This document shows, in pieces, positions 9,744-19,782 of a DNA stretch of 64,000 nt. How positions within the stretch are numbered: the first letter of the stretch is position 1; each line of letters begins with the position of its first letter. Source of the DNA: CAWKEY01 sp963848675. GTDB taxonomy: Bacteria; Pseudomonadota; Gammaproteobacteria; Methylococcales; Methylomonadaceae. The DNA lies in assembly GCA_963848675.1 (NCBI GenBank), contig CAWKEY010000026.1, positions 62,001 through 126,000 of the forward strand, in the 5' to 3' direction. Both the position numbers and the translations under genes were made by a program. Below the pieces are notes generated by a model. That model was given only the letters and a program-made list of their open reading frames with translations, searched no databases and was not told the DNA's origin.

Positions 9744-10323
9744 TCTCTAACGCTGAGAGTTCTGTCATCGTATTAATATTGATGAATATTTCGGGGGTTT
9801 TGCTGAAATCGGCGGTAACCATTTTATGCTGTTCCAGCCAGCGGTCGATTTTCCGTTGACCGCTGGTCAGATAGGCTTGCAGACTGCCTTGCAAGGCGGT
9901 TTTTATCGCCAGAAAAACCGGATGCAGGCGCTCCCCATCAAAAGCGACGGCGACATCGGCATCCTGCGCTGCACGCGCCTCCAGCAATTTCTGCAAATGA
10001 CCGGAACTAACTAATGGCGAGTCGCACGGCATCACCAGAAGCACATCGGCATCCACCTGCAGCATCGCCGTTAAAACACCGGCCAAAGGCCCGTCGAAAC
10101 TGTCGGTTTGATCGGCGACAACGGGCCAGCCAAATTGCTGGTAACGTTCACTATTACGATTGGCATTGATGATCAATTGATCAACTACCGGCGACATGGC
10201 CGCGATGGCATAACTGACCATGGCCTGGCCTTTATAATGAATCAGCCCTTTATCCTGATTATTCATGCGTCTGGCGAGTCCGCCGGCCAGAATCACTCCG
10301 GCTACTTTTGTTTGATTGTTCAT
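9727..10323 (-). CDS. mobA: Molybdenum cofactor guanylyltransferase MobA
   Basis: MobA adds GMP to molybdopterin to make the guanine dinucleotide cofactor used by formate dehydrogenases. The 198-residue protein has the N-terminal nucleotide-binding signature GVILAGGLARRM, DKGLIHYKG, the metal-binding region MPCDSPLVS and the C-terminal FININTMTEL. The length is normal for the family. It is the first gene of a mobA-fdhD pair. The 344-base region upstream (10324-10667) separates it from a divergent lipoprotein gene and must hold both promoters; no clear promoter boxes were identified there. Confidence 0.95.
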   Translation of the reverse strand: MNNQTKVAGVILAGGLARRMNNQDKGLIHYKGQAMVSYAIAAMSPVVDQLIINANRNSERYQQFGWPVVADQTDSFDGPLAGVLTAMLQVDADVLLVMPCDSPLVSSGHLQKLLEARAAQDADVAVAFDGERLHPVFLAIKTALQGSLQAYLTSGQRKIDRWLEQHKMVTADFSKTPEIFININTMTELSALENETDE

Positions 10324-10667
10324 AATGCTAAGCTTTGTCGTCCTTCATTGGAGATCAAAAAATACTCAAAAGGTCTTATTATTCTCGCAAGCCTGCTGTG
10401 TATTGCAAGCTACATACTTGTTCCAGCTCAATTTTTGGTTTTTATTGGCAATGAACGAGTTTGTACAAGGAGCTTTAATTGCCTGGCGGCATGGATATTC
10501 TGAACCGGTTTTCAGTTAAAATGAACGAAGTTTTATAGCGCATTGCCGATTTTGCAGCCGGCGCATAAGCGTTTCGGCCATGTCAAAACCAAGCGGGGCA
10601 ACACGAGAGGATTGCTATCCCGAATCCGCTTTTCACTTTCTAATCTGGAACAATAAGAGAATCATCC

Positions 10668-11045
10668 ATGAACAATAAATATCTACTCAGTTTTGCCTTG
10701 CTTGCCGCACTCACCGGCTGCACCTCGACACCGGAAAAACCGCTTGAGGAACAGTCTTTTGTCAGTGACTTTCCCACCCGGGACCGCGTTGAGTATGTGT
10801 TGAATTGCGTGGCCAAGCATGGCGGACTCAACTATATCAATCAATATGCCTGCGGCTGTAAAGTCGACAAAATTGCAGAAAAACTCACTTTTGAAGAATA
10901 CGAAGCAGCCCAGACCATTACTTACTTGCGTCGGCTACCTGGCGAAGGCGGGGGTGTTTTCCGTGATCCTGCCCGGGCCAAGGATTTGCGTAAACGGCTT
11001 GAAGAAGCCGAAGCCTATGCAGAGAAATCCTGTTTCGTGAAGTAA
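10668..11045 (+). CDS. Putative lipoprotein of unknown function
   Basis: A 125-residue protein with a lipoprotein signal peptide (basic start NNKY, hydrophobic core, lipobox LTGC). The mature part contains several cysteines (NCV, YACGCKVD, KSC) and a helical C-terminus. CGCKVD next to predicted helices suggests disulfides, but no named domain is recognised. It is divergent from mobA. Nothing in the context assigns a role. Confidence 0.75.
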   Translation: MNNKYLLSFALLAALTGCTSTPEKPLEEQSFVSDFPTRDRVEYVLNCVAKHGGLNYINQYACGCKVDKIAEKLTFEEYEAAQTITYLRRLPGEGGGVFRDPARAKDLRKRLEEAEAYAEKSCFVK

Positions 11046-11156
11046 AGCAAGGCGGTTTAGCTTGCCTGGCGATGTGCCGAGGACACTCAGCAGAAATCCT
11101 GAAACCTGTTGTGCTGGGTGCTCTTCGTGCTGAAATAGTCTTCGTGATAGCGTTTC

Positions 11157-11548
11157 CTAAACCATCAGGAAACGTTCATTTAACGCATAATTCCAAAAAC
11201 GCCTCGGCAAATCGTGATTGAAGTCTCGGGGAGCGATGATACTCAAATGCCAGAGCAAGCCGTCCGGCGGATTGATGCGCCGGGTCACCAGTCCTTTGCG
11301 CTCATGACGCAACGCTTACGAGGATGCAAAACCAATCCACAACCCCGTCCTGACAGCCTCTTTAATGCCTGAAGCCCGGTCACTTCGATACTGGCCGGCG
11401 CCGAAATGCCGGCTTCAGCCAGTGCTTGTTCCACCACCTGGCGGGGGCGCTCGACCCGGCTTCGCGCCAGATAACCTGATGCTGACCGCTGTGTATAGCT
11501 ATCCATAGCGGCCAGAAACGGAAATTCAGTTTCTGTTTTTTGCAACAC
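11157..11548 (-). pseudogene. Decayed LysR-family regulator fragment
   Basis: On the minus strand the stretch around RQVVEQALAEAGISAPASIEV resembles the effector-binding domain of LysR-type regulators. The helix-turn-helix N-terminus is absent and the reading frame changes before a plausible C-terminal piece (RRINPPDGLLWHLSII) that ends at 11157. The similarity is judged by eye and the second piece is uncertain. It sits between the lipoprotein and the first restriction-modification operon. Confidence 0.35.
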
Positions 11549-11570
11549 TAATGAATGTTATTGTTTCTCA

Positions 11571-11692
11571 GGTCTCGACCCAATGTCGTTAAGTTAAGGG
11601 GACTTGTGTTTATTGTAGGTGCGAATTTATTCGCACTGTGCGGATAAATCCACACCTACTTCGGCTTAACTTAACGGCATTGGGTCTCGACC
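11571..11692. mobile_element. MITE-like element with nested palindrome and 10-bp flanking repeats
   Basis: The 10-base sequence GGTCTCGACC occurs at 11571-11580 and 11683-11692. Between them lie inverted arms starting CAATGTCGTTAAGTTAAG (11581-11598), matched with one mismatch on the right (11665-11682). Inside these is a REP-type hairpin 11615-11659 (GTAGGTGCGAATTTATTCG and its complement) that recurs at 38425-38469. The structure, terminal inverted repeats inside a direct repeat, looks like a non-autonomous transposable element with its target duplication. It lies just upstream of hsdR. Confidence 0.65.
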
Positions 11693-11778
11693 GTATTTCT
11701 TTATTAAAATTTATCTTTGATAAAGAAAAACAGTCAAAACCTGTAGAATTATCAGGTTGAACCCTCTGCATCGTTCCA

Positions 11779-14746
11779 ATGACAACAACAGAAAGCCAGA
11801 TCGAACACGATCTCATCAAAAAGCTCTGCGACCTTAAGTACACCTATCGCCCGGACATCCGCGACCGCGCCGCGCTGGAGCAAAACTTCCGCCAGCATTT
11901 CGAGGCCCTGAATCGCGTTCACCTGACCGGCAGCGAGTTTCACCGCCTGCTGGAGACGATCATCACCCCCGACGTTTTTGCCGCAGCCCGGCATCTGCGC
12001 GAGCGCAACAGCGTTGAGCGCGACGACGGCACGCCGCTGTATTACACCCTGGTCAATATCAAAGACTGGTGCAAAAACACCTTTGAGGTCATCAATCAGT
12101 TACGCATCAACACCGACAACAGCCACCACCGCTACGACGTGATATTGCTGATCAACGGCGTGCCGGTGGTGCAGGTCGAGCTGAAAACCTTAGCCATCAG
12201 TCCGCGCAAGGCCATGCAGCAGATCGTCGATTACAAAAACGACCCCGGCAACGGCTACAGCAAAACCCTGCTGTGCTTCCTGCAACTGTTCATCGTCAGC
12301 AACCGCAGCGACACCTGGTACTTTGCCAACAACAACAGCCGCCACTTCAGCTTTAACGCCGACGAGCGTTTTCTGCCGCTCTACCAGTTCGCCGGCGAGG
12401 ACAACAAGAAAATCACCCATCTGGACAGCTTCGCCGAGAAGTTTCTGGCCAAATGCACGCTGGGCGAAATGATCAGCCGCTACATGGTGCTGGTGGCCAG
12501 CGAGCAGAAGCTGATGATGATGCGGCCTTATCAAATCTATGCCGTCAAGGCCATCGTGGACTGCATCCACCAGAACTGCGGCAACGGTTATATCTGGCAC
12601 ACCACCGGCAGCGGCAAAACGCTCACCTCCTTCAAGGCGTCCACCCTGCTCAAAGACAACCCCGACATTGAAAAATGCCTGTTCGTGGTGGACCGCAAAG
12701 ACCTCGACCGCCAGACACGGGAGGAATTCAACAAGTTTCAGGAAGGCTGCGTTGAGCACAACACCAATACCGAAGCCCTGGTGCAGCGGCTGCTTTCCGA
12801 CGATTACGCCGACAAGGTGATCGTCACCACCATCCAGAAACTCGGTCTTGCTTTAGACGGCAACAATAAAAACAACTACAAAGAACGGCTAGAACCCCTA
12901 CGCAACAAGCGCATCGTGTTCATCTTTGACGAATGCCACCGTTCGCAATTCGGCGAGAACCACAAGGCCATTAAGGAATTCTTCCCCAACGCCCAGTTGT
13001 TCGGCTTTACCGGCACGCCGATCTTTGAGCAAAACGCCAACTATCAGCAGATCGAAGGCGAGCAGGCGACCTACAAGACCACGGAAGACATCTTCCAGAA
13101 GCGAGCTGCACGCCTACACCATCACCCACGCCATCGAGGATCGCAATGTTCTGCGTTTCCATGTTGACTATTACAAGCCCGAAGGAAAAAACAAGCCCAA
13201 GCCGGGCGAAGCGCTGGCCAAAAAAGCCATCGTCGAAGCCATACTGGAAAAACACCACGCCGCCACCGCCGGGCGCAAATTCAACGCCGTACTGGCCACG
13301 GCCTCCATCAACGATGCCATTGCCTATCACGAGCTGTTCAAGACCATACAAACAGAAAAGCAGGCCGCAGATAGCGACTTCCAGCCGCTGAACATCGCCT
13401 GCGTATTCTCCCCGCCCGCCGAAGGCAACAAGGACGTGCAGCAGATACAGGAAGACCTGCCGCAAGAAAAGGCCGACAACGAACAAGCGCCCGACGAAAA
13501 GAAGGCCGCGCTCAAAGCCATCATTGCCGACTACAACACCCGCTACAACACCAACCACGACATCAACAACTTCGACCTCTACTACCAGGACATACAAAAG
13601 CGCATCAAGGATCAGCAATACCCCAATCAGGATTTACCGCAAGCACAGAAGATCGACCTGATAATCGTGGTGGACATGCTGCTCACTGGCTTCGATTCCA
13701 AATTCCTGAACACTCTGTATGTGGACAAAAACCTCAAGCACCACGGCCTGATTCAGGCGTTCTCACGCACCAACCGCGTGCTGAACGACACCAAGCCCTA
13801 CGGCAATATTCTCGACTTCCGCCAGCAGCAGGAGGCGGTCAACGATGCCATTACCCTGTTTTCTGGCGAGCAAAGCGACCGCGCCAAGGAAATCTGGCTG
13901 GTGGACAAAGCGCCGGTGGTCATAGTCAAGCTGGAAGCCGCCGTTAAACACTTAAGCGAATTCATGCAATCTCAGGGCTTGTATAACACCCCAGAAGCCG
14001 TGCCCAACCTCAAGGGCGATGCCGCGCGCGCTCAGTTCATCAACCTGTTCAAGGAAGTGCAGCGCCTCAAGACCCAGCTCGACCAATACACCGACCTGAC
14101 GCCGGAAAACGCCGCCAGCATTGAGCAGGTGATTCCTCAAGAGCAGTTGCAAGGCTTCCGGGGCGTGTATCTGGAAACCGCCCAGCGCCTGAAAGACCAG
14201 CAGGACAAAGGCGGCGGCGCAGATACGGAAGTGCAGCAACTGGATTTTGAATTCGTGCTGTTTGCATCAAGCCTGATTGATTACGACTACATCATGACGC
14301 TGATTGCCCGCTACTCGCAGCAAACGCCCGGCAAGCAGCAGATGAGCCGCGCCCAGCTCGTCGGCCTGATCCAGTCCGATGCAAAGTTCATTGACGAACG
14401 CGACGACATTACCGCCTATATCAACACCCTGCCCGCTGGGCAACCGTTCACCGAAACAGTCATTCGTGAGCATTACGCCGCCTACAAGGTAGAAAAAACT
14501 GCGCAAGAGCTGGCCAATATCGCCAACCAGCACGGGCTGCAAACCGCCACCCTGCAAGCCTTTGTGGACGGCATCATGCAGCGCATGATCTTCGACGGCG
14601 AACAGCTGACCGACCTGCTCGCGCCATTGGGGCTGAACTGGAAAACCCGGCGGCAAAAAGAACTGGCACTGATGGATGACCTGATTCCGCTGCTGCATAA
14701 ACTCGCCCAAGGGCGGGATATTTCGGGGTTGAACGCGTATGAGTAA
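11779..14746 (+). pseudogene. hsdR: Type I restriction endonuclease subunit R (EcoR124-like), frameshifted
   Basis: Motor and nuclease subunit of a type I restriction-modification complex. The first frame shows the nuclease E-x-K motif in VVQVELKTL (about residue 133), the Walker A TTGSGKT (275-281) and the DECH box FDECHRSQFG (about 384), then GFTGTPIFE. It runs out at 13167. The second frame, joined near 13095-13103 by removing one base, gives ELHAYTITHAIEDRNVLRFHVDYY, the helicase motif VVDMLLTGFDSKFLNTLYVDK and FSRTNRVL, then the C-terminal helical domain that binds the methylase. Reconstructed length about 988 residues. The 3' end overlaps the DUF1016 gene by 8 bases. If the indel is real, restriction is lost while modification may persist. 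Confidence 0.9.
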
Positions 14747-15770
14747 TACCATTCCTCAACATACCCAAGCGTTTGGCGAAGTCTTGAGCGACATCCAGCA
14801 AACGCGGCAAAAAGTTTTTGCGCAAGTCAACACGGCACTGATTGACCTCTATTGGCAGGTCGGCAAAACCATTAGCGACAAAGTACAATCCGAGGCGTGG
14901 GGCAAAGGGGTGGTGCGCGAGTTGGCGCATTACATCGCGCAAAACGCACCCGATATCAAAGGTTTTTCTGATAAAAACCTGTGGCGCATGAAGCAATTTT
15001 ACGAAACCTACGCCACCGATGAAAAACTCCCAACACTGGTGAGAGCATTGCCGTGGACACACAACACCATTATATTTTCACGCTGTAAGAGTGCGGAAGA
15101 ACGGGCTTATTATCTCGAACTAAGCAGCACTGAGCGCTACACCTCACGCGAGCTTGAACGGCAAATCGATGCCGCCCAGTTTGAGCGCAGCGCCATCGGC
15201 CAGCCAAAACTCTCAGCACCGCTGAGAGAATTACATCCCAACATTCAACACGCCTTTAAAGACAACTACGTGCTGGAGTTTCTGGGACTACCCGATACCC
15301 ACAGCGAAAATGACCTGCAAAAATCCCTCGTCAAATATATGAAAGCCTTTGTGCTGGAATTGGGCAAAGACTTTCTGTTCGTGGGCGAAGCGTTTCGCCT
15401 GCAAGTCGGCAACCAGGATTTTTATATCGACCTGCTGTTCTATCACCGTGGATTATCGGCATTGGTCGCCTTTGAGCTCAAGATCGGCAAATTCCTGCCC
15501 GAACATCTTGGGCAACTCAATTTTTACCTTGAAGCACTGGATCGGGACGTAAAAAAGCCGCACGAAAATCCCAGCATCGGCATACTGCTGTGCCGAGACA
15601 AAGACGACGAAGTGGTGGAATATGCCCTTGCGCGCAACCTTTCCCCCACCTTGGTGGCGCAATACCAGTTGCAACTCCCCGATAAAAAACTTCTGCAAGC
15701 CAAGCTGCACCAGCTTTTTGCCGAAATGCGGGATTGGGATGTGGCTGAATCAAGTGGCGGTGAGCAATGA
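14739..15770 (+). CDS. DUF1016 / YhcG-family PDDEXK nuclease, first copy
   Basis: A 343-residue protein with the N-terminal DUF1016 helical domain (VNTALIDLYWQVGKTI, KNLWRMKQFYETY, LPWTHNTIIF) and a C-terminal PD-(D/E)XK-type nuclease domain (FYIDLLFYHRG, then FELKIGKF, GQLNFYLEAL, PSIGILLC). The acidic-x-Lys core residues are present, so it may be catalytically competent. It is translationally coupled to hsdR (8-base overlap) and to hsdS (ATGA). Family members are frequent neighbours of type I systems, but their job there is not established. It could be an accessory nuclease or restrict by itself. Confidence 0.85.
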   Translation: MSNTIPQHTQAFGEVLSDIQQTRQKVFAQVNTALIDLYWQVGKTISDKVQSEAWGKGVVRELAHYIAQNAPDIKGFSDKNLWRMKQFYETYATDEKLPTLVRALPWTHNTIIFSRCKSAEERAYYLELSSTERYTSRELERQIDAAQFERSAIGQPKLSAPLRELHPNIQHAFKDNYVLEFLGLPDTHSENDLQKSLVKYMKAFVLELGKDFLFVGEAFRLQVGNQDFYIDLLFYHRGLSALVAFELKIGKFLPEHLGQLNFYLEALDRDVKKPHENPSIGILLCRDKDDEVVEYALARNLSPTLVAQYQLQLPDKKLLQAKLHQLFAEMRDWDVAESSGGEQ

Positions 15771-16945
15771 ACACGTCCAAGCTGCGCTTTCCTGAATTTT
15801 TGGATGCGGGGGAGTGGAAGTTTATTCAACTTCACGAGCTTGCAAAACGCTCCACCAAAAAAAATCGCGACGGTGAGTTAAATCGCGTTTTAACAAATTC
15901 TGCTGAATATGGAGTTGTTAATCAACGGGATTTCTTTGATAAAGACATAGCCACACAAGGTAACTTGGAGGGTTATTACATCGTAGAAAAAGGCGACTAC
16001 GTTTATAACCCACGAATCTCAACCACAGCACCCGTAGGCCCGATTTCAAGGAACAACATTATTACAGGGGTTATGTCCCCTCTATATACCGTTTTCCGCT
16101 TCAAGAACAGTGATAACGATTTTTACTCGTTTTATTTCAAATCAAATGGCTGGCATTCCTACATGCGGCAGGCATCAAGCACTGGCGCAAGACATGACAG
16201 AATGGCCATTGCGAGTGACGACTTCATGGCAATGCCTTTGCCCGTTGCATCACCGGAAGAACAAAAAAAAATCGCCGACTGCCTTGCTTCCATCGACGAG
16301 CTGATCACCGCACAAACCCAAAAGCTAGCCACACTCAAGACCCATAAAAAAGGGCTGATGCAGCAGCTTTTCCCTCTCGATGGCGAAACCCTGCCCAAGC
16401 TGCGCTTTCCTGAATTTCGGGATGCGGGGGAGTGGGAGGCGAAAGCATTAGGGGATATTTGCTCTAGCATCTCTTCAGGAAAAGATAAAACCGACTCCAA
16501 TGGCAACCATGAATTGTATGGTTCAACCGGAGTTATTGGGAAAACCTCTAGTGATACCTATGACGGACGCTTCATTTTAGTAGCTAGAGTTGGGGCGAAC
16601 GCAGGATTATTAACTAAAGCAAACGGAAAATTTGGGGTTACAGATAACACGCTCGTAATTTTCTTAAATAATTCTGAAAATATTGACTTCATATTTTATT
16701 CACTTGATAAGCTTGGTCTAAATAAAATGGTATTTGGTTCGGGCCAACCATTGATCACTGGCGGGCAATTGAAAGCTGTTAGCATGAATTTGCCAACCCC
16801 TGAAGAACAGAAAAAAATAGCCGACTGCCTTTCTTCCCTCGACGAACTGATCACCGCACAAACCCAAAAGCTCGCCACCCTCAAAGCCCATAAAAAAGGA
16901 CTGATGCAAGCTTTATTTCCCACTGCCGATGAGGTAACGGCATGA
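15767..16945 (+). CDS. hsdS: Type I specificity subunit HsdS
   Basis: DNA-recognition subunit with two target recognition domains and two conserved helical spacers. Each half starts with LRFPEF-DAGEW and ends with a near-identical helical repeat (PEEQKKIADCL, ITAQTQKLATLK, KKGLM). The repeats are also nearly identical at DNA level (15779-15817 with 16397-16435, and about 16253-16372 with 16801-16921). The two recognition domains differ, implying a bipartite target. It overlaps both flanking DUF1016 genes by 4 bases (ATGA). The long direct repeats could allow recombination that swaps or deletes a recognition domain. Confidence 0.95.
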   Translation: MNTSKLRFPEFLDAGEWKFIQLHELAKRSTKKNRDGELNRVLTNSAEYGVVNQRDFFDKDIATQGNLEGYYIVEKGDYVYNPRISTTAPVGPISRNNIITGVMSPLYTVFRFKNSDNDFYSFYFKSNGWHSYMRQASSTGARHDRMAIASDDFMAMPLPVASPEEQKKIADCLASIDELITAQTQKLATLKTHKKGLMQQLFPLDGETLPKLRFPEFRDAGEWEAKALGDICSSISSGKDKTDSNGNHELYGSTGVIGKTSSDTYDGRFILVARVGANAGLLTKANGKFGVTDNTLVIFLNNSENIDFIFYSLDKLGLNKMVFGSGQPLITGGQLKAVSMNLPTPEEQKKIADCLSSLDELITAQTQKLATLKAHKKGLMQALFPTADEVTA

Positions 16946-17937
16946 GCGCATTAACCTCTTTTCATAGCGATATAAAAAACATCCTTGAGCAGGCGCGGGC
17001 TAAGGCGCGTTCTGCGGTTAACTCTGCCATGGTGGAAGCCTACTGGCGCATTGGCCAGCGGATTGTGGAAGAAGAACAGCAGGGGCAGCTTAAAGCCCAA
17101 TACGGCAAACGCCTGATTGAAGACCTTTCTGCCGCGTTGACCACCGATTTTGGCCAGGGGTTTTCCTATGCCAATTTGTACAACTGCCGTCAGTTTTACC
17201 TTACATTCCCCGAGCAAGAGATTCTCTACACAGCGTGTAGAGAATTGAGCTGGAGCCACCTGCGTTTGATTATGCGGGTCGATTCGCCCCAGGCCATTGC
17301 ATACTATTGCCGCGAAGCCAGAGAGCAAAACTGGACGGTACGCCAACTGGAACGCAATATTAAAAGCCATAGTTTTCAGCGCCTGCTTTCAACCCAGGCC
17401 ACTCAATCACCAACGTCTGGCGCGTCTGCCCATTTGGAATTTATCAAAGACCCTTATGTGCTGGAATTTTTGCAACTGCCGGAGATTGGTCAGTTAAAAG
17501 AAAATAAGCTGGAACAGGCGATTATTGATGAACTGCAGAAATTCCTTCTGGAAATGGGCAAGGGCTTCTCTTTTGTGGCAAGGCAAATGCGCATCAGCAC
17601 CGAAACCAGTCATTTTTATATCGACCTGGTGTTCTACAACTACCTGCTCAAGTGCTTTGTCATTATTGATCTGAAAACGGGCAAACTCAGCCATCAAGAC
17701 ATCGGGCAAATGGACATGTATGTGCGTATGTTCGACGACCTCAAACGCGGCGAAGACGATAATCCCACCATTGGCATTATTTTCTGCGACAGCAAGGATG
17801 AAACCATCGTTAAGTACTCTGTCATCAAGGAAAATCAGCAACTTTTTGCCTCCAAGTACCAACGCGTACTCCCCACCGAGGAGGAATTAATTGCCGAGAT
17901 TGAGCGGGAGAAGCGCTTGATTGAGGGGCTGGGCTGA
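16942..17937 (+). CDS. DUF1016 / YhcG-family PDDEXK nuclease, second copy
   Basis: A 331-residue paralogue, clearly divergent from the first copy. The N-terminal part has VNSAMVEAYWRIGQRIVEEEQQG and SYANLYNCRQFYLTFP; the C-terminal nuclease core has FYIDLVFYNYLLKCFVIIDLKTGKL, with Asp in place of Glu before x-Lys, a common variant. Coupled to hsdS by an ATGA overlap. Two different members of the same nuclease family on either side of hsdS is unusual; they may form a heterodimer or have different partners. Confidence 0.85.
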   Translation: MSALTSFHSDIKNILEQARAKARSAVNSAMVEAYWRIGQRIVEEEQQGQLKAQYGKRLIEDLSAALTTDFGQGFSYANLYNCRQFYLTFPEQEILYTACRELSWSHLRLIMRVDSPQAIAYYCREAREQNWTVRQLERNIKSHSFQRLLSTQATQSPTSGASAHLEFIKDPYVLEFLQLPEIGQLKENKLEQAIIDELQKFLLEMGKGFSFVARQMRISTETSHFYIDLVFYNYLLKCFVIIDLKTGKLSHQDIGQMDMYVRMFDDLKRGEDDNPTIGIIFCDSKDETIVKYSVIKENQQLFASKYQRVLPTEEELIAEIEREKRLIEGLG

Positions 17938-17990
17938 TGGATAGGCAACAGTGCCTATTGGTATTTCCATAATTCATGAGGCACAAATCC

Positions 17991-18078
17991 GTCATTCCCG
18001 CGCAGGCGGGAATAATCCAGCAAGACAAAAATGCATTTTGTTTAAACCCACTGGATCCCCGCCTGCGCGGGAATGCCG
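17991..18078. repeat. Palindromic MITE-like repeat between DUF1016 and hsdM
   Basis: Left arm at 17993-18020 (CATTCCCGCGCAGGCGGGAA...) pairs with right arm at 18051-18075 around an AT-rich loop. This is a widespread type of REP/MITE with CATTCCCGC ends. It splits hsdM from the rest of the operon and could form a hairpin in the mRNA. Confidence 0.7.
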
Positions 18079-18174
18079 TGGCAAGCATTTCGTTTTCCAA
18101 ACTTAATCCCGGATGATCGGCGCTGTCTTCAATTATGGAAACTTCAATAAGTAAAAAACAGAGATAAATCAACC

Positions 18175-19782
18175 ATGACTGAACAAGATCAAAAACAACT
18201 GGGCACGACCCTCTGGGGCATTGCCGACCAATTGCGCGGCGCGATGAACGCGGACGACTTCCGCGATTACATGCTGTCTTTTCTGTTCCTGCGCTATCTC
18301 TCGGACAATTACGAAGCCGCCGCAAAAAAGGAGCTGGGTTCGGACTACCCGGACAAGCAAGACCAACCCAACACCCCGCCGTTGCAACGCTGGTATGACA
18401 CCAACCCGGGCGATGTGGCTGATTTTGAACAGCAGATGCGCCTCAAGACGCATTATGTGGTCCAGCCGCAATACCTCTGGGCAGCAATCGCGGAAATGGC
18501 GCGCACGCAGGATGAGGAGCTGCTGCATACCTTGCAAAAGGGCTTTAATTACATCGAGAACGAATCCTTTGCCAGCACGTTTGGCGGCTTGTTCTCGGAA
18601 ATCAATCTGAATTCGGAAAAGCTCGGCAAGCGTTATACCGATCGCAATGCCAAGCTCTGCACCATCATTACAAAGATTGCCGAGGGGCTGGCGACATTTT
18701 CCACCAACAGCGATACGCTGGGCGATGCCTATGAATACCTGATTGGCCAGTTTGCCGCCGGTTCCGGCAAGAAGGCGGGCGAGTTTTATACGCCGCAGCA
18801 GATTTCCAGCATTCTGTCTGCCATCGTGACGCTGGACAGCCAAGAGCCCAGCACCGGCAAGAAGAAACATCTGGACAGCGTGTTGGACTTTGCCTGCGGC
18901 TCTGGCTCGCTGCTGTTGAATGTGCGCAAGCAGATGGGGCCGCATGGCATCGGCAAGATTTACGGGCAAGAGAACAACATCACCACCTACAACCTGGCGC
19001 GCATGAACATGCTGCTGCACGGGGTGAAGGATTCGGAGTTCGAGATTTACCACGGCGATACCCTGCTCAACGACTGGGATGATTTGCGCGAAGCCAACCC
19101 CGCCAAAAAGAAAACCTTTGATGCCGTAGTGGCCAACCCGCCCTTCAGCTATCGCTGGGAACCGACCGAGGCAATGGGCGATGATGTGCGCTTCAAGAAT
19201 TACGGCCTGGCCCCCAAATCCGCCGCCGACTTCGCTTTTCTGCTGCACGGCTTTCATTACCTGGCCAAGGAAGGCACCATGGCCATCATCCTGCCCCACG
19301 GCGTGCTGTTCCGAGGCGGGGCAGAAGAACGCATCCGCACCAAGCTACTAAAAGACGGCAACATCGACACCGTGATCGGCCTGCCCGCCAACCTGTTTTT
19401 CTCAACAGGCATTCCGGTTTGTATTCTCGTTTTGAAGAAGTGCAAAAAGCCGGACGATGTGTTGTTCATCAACGCCAGCGAACATTTCGAGAAAGGCAAA
19501 CGGCAAAACCGCCTGCTTCCGGAGAATATCGACAAGATTATTGCAACTTATCAGTTCCGTAAGGAAGAGGAGCGTTACTCCCGGCGTGTGTCTATGGAAG
19601 AGATCGAAGCCAACGGCTACAACCTGAATATCTCCCGCTATATCAGCACTGCTATGGCAGAGGAAGAAATCAAGCTTGGCGCGGTGAATGGGAAACTGGA
19701 GACACTGGAAAAGGAAATCGTCGCGGCCAAGGAGAAGCACAACGGATTCCTCAAGGAACTTGGGTTACTGTCATTACCCTAG
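18175..19782 (+). CDS. hsdM: Type I DNA methyltransferase subunit HsdM
   Basis: N6-adenine methyltransferase subunit, 535 residues, the normal length for the EcoR124-like family. It has the N-terminal helical domain (LGTTLWGIADQLRGAMNADDFRDYMLSF), the SAM motif FACGSGSLLL and the catalytic motif ANPPFSYRW. Intact. It lies at the end of the operon rather than at the start, about 240 bases after the second DUF1016 gene with a palindromic repeat between them, so it may have its own promoter. With HsdS it could methylate even if HsdR is not made. Confidence 0.95.
   Translation: MTEQDQKQLGTTLWGIADQLRGAMNADDFRDYMLSFLFLRYLSDNYEAAAKKELGSDYPDKQDQPNTPPLQRWYDTNPGDVADFEQQMRLKTHYVVQPQYLWAAIAEMARTQDEELLHTLQKGFNYIENESFASTFGGLFSEINLNSEKLGKRYTDRNAKLCTIITKIAEGLATFSTNSDTLGDAYEYLIGQFAAGSGKKAGEFYTPQQISSILSAIVTLDSQEPSTGKKKHLDSVLDFACGSGSLLLNVRKQMGPHGIGKIYGQENNITTYNLARMNMLLHGVKDSEFEIYHGDTLLNDWDDLREANPAKKKTFDAVVANPPFSYRWEPTEAMGDDVRFKNYGLAPKSAADFAFLLHGFHYLAKEGTMAIILPHGVLFRGGAEERIRTKLLKDGNIDTVIGLPANLFFSTGIPVCILVLKKCKKPDDVLFINASEHFEKGKRQNRLLPENIDKIIATYQFRKEEERYSRRVSMEEIEANGYNLNISRYISTAMAEEEIKLGAVNGKLETLEKEIVAAKEKHNGFLKELGLLSLP

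Noticed and set aside
10316..10519. 67-residue frame in the mobA-lipoprotein gap
   Set aside because: Starts within the mobA 5' end, no ribosome binding site and no recognisable features.
12190..12759. 189-residue minus-strand frame within hsdR
   Set aside because: Antisense shadow caused by the codon bias of hsdR; the protein is low-complexity V/A/G-rich.
18169..19299. 376-residue minus-strand frame within hsdM
   Set aside because: Antisense shadow; the plus-strand frame has all methyltransferase motifs.
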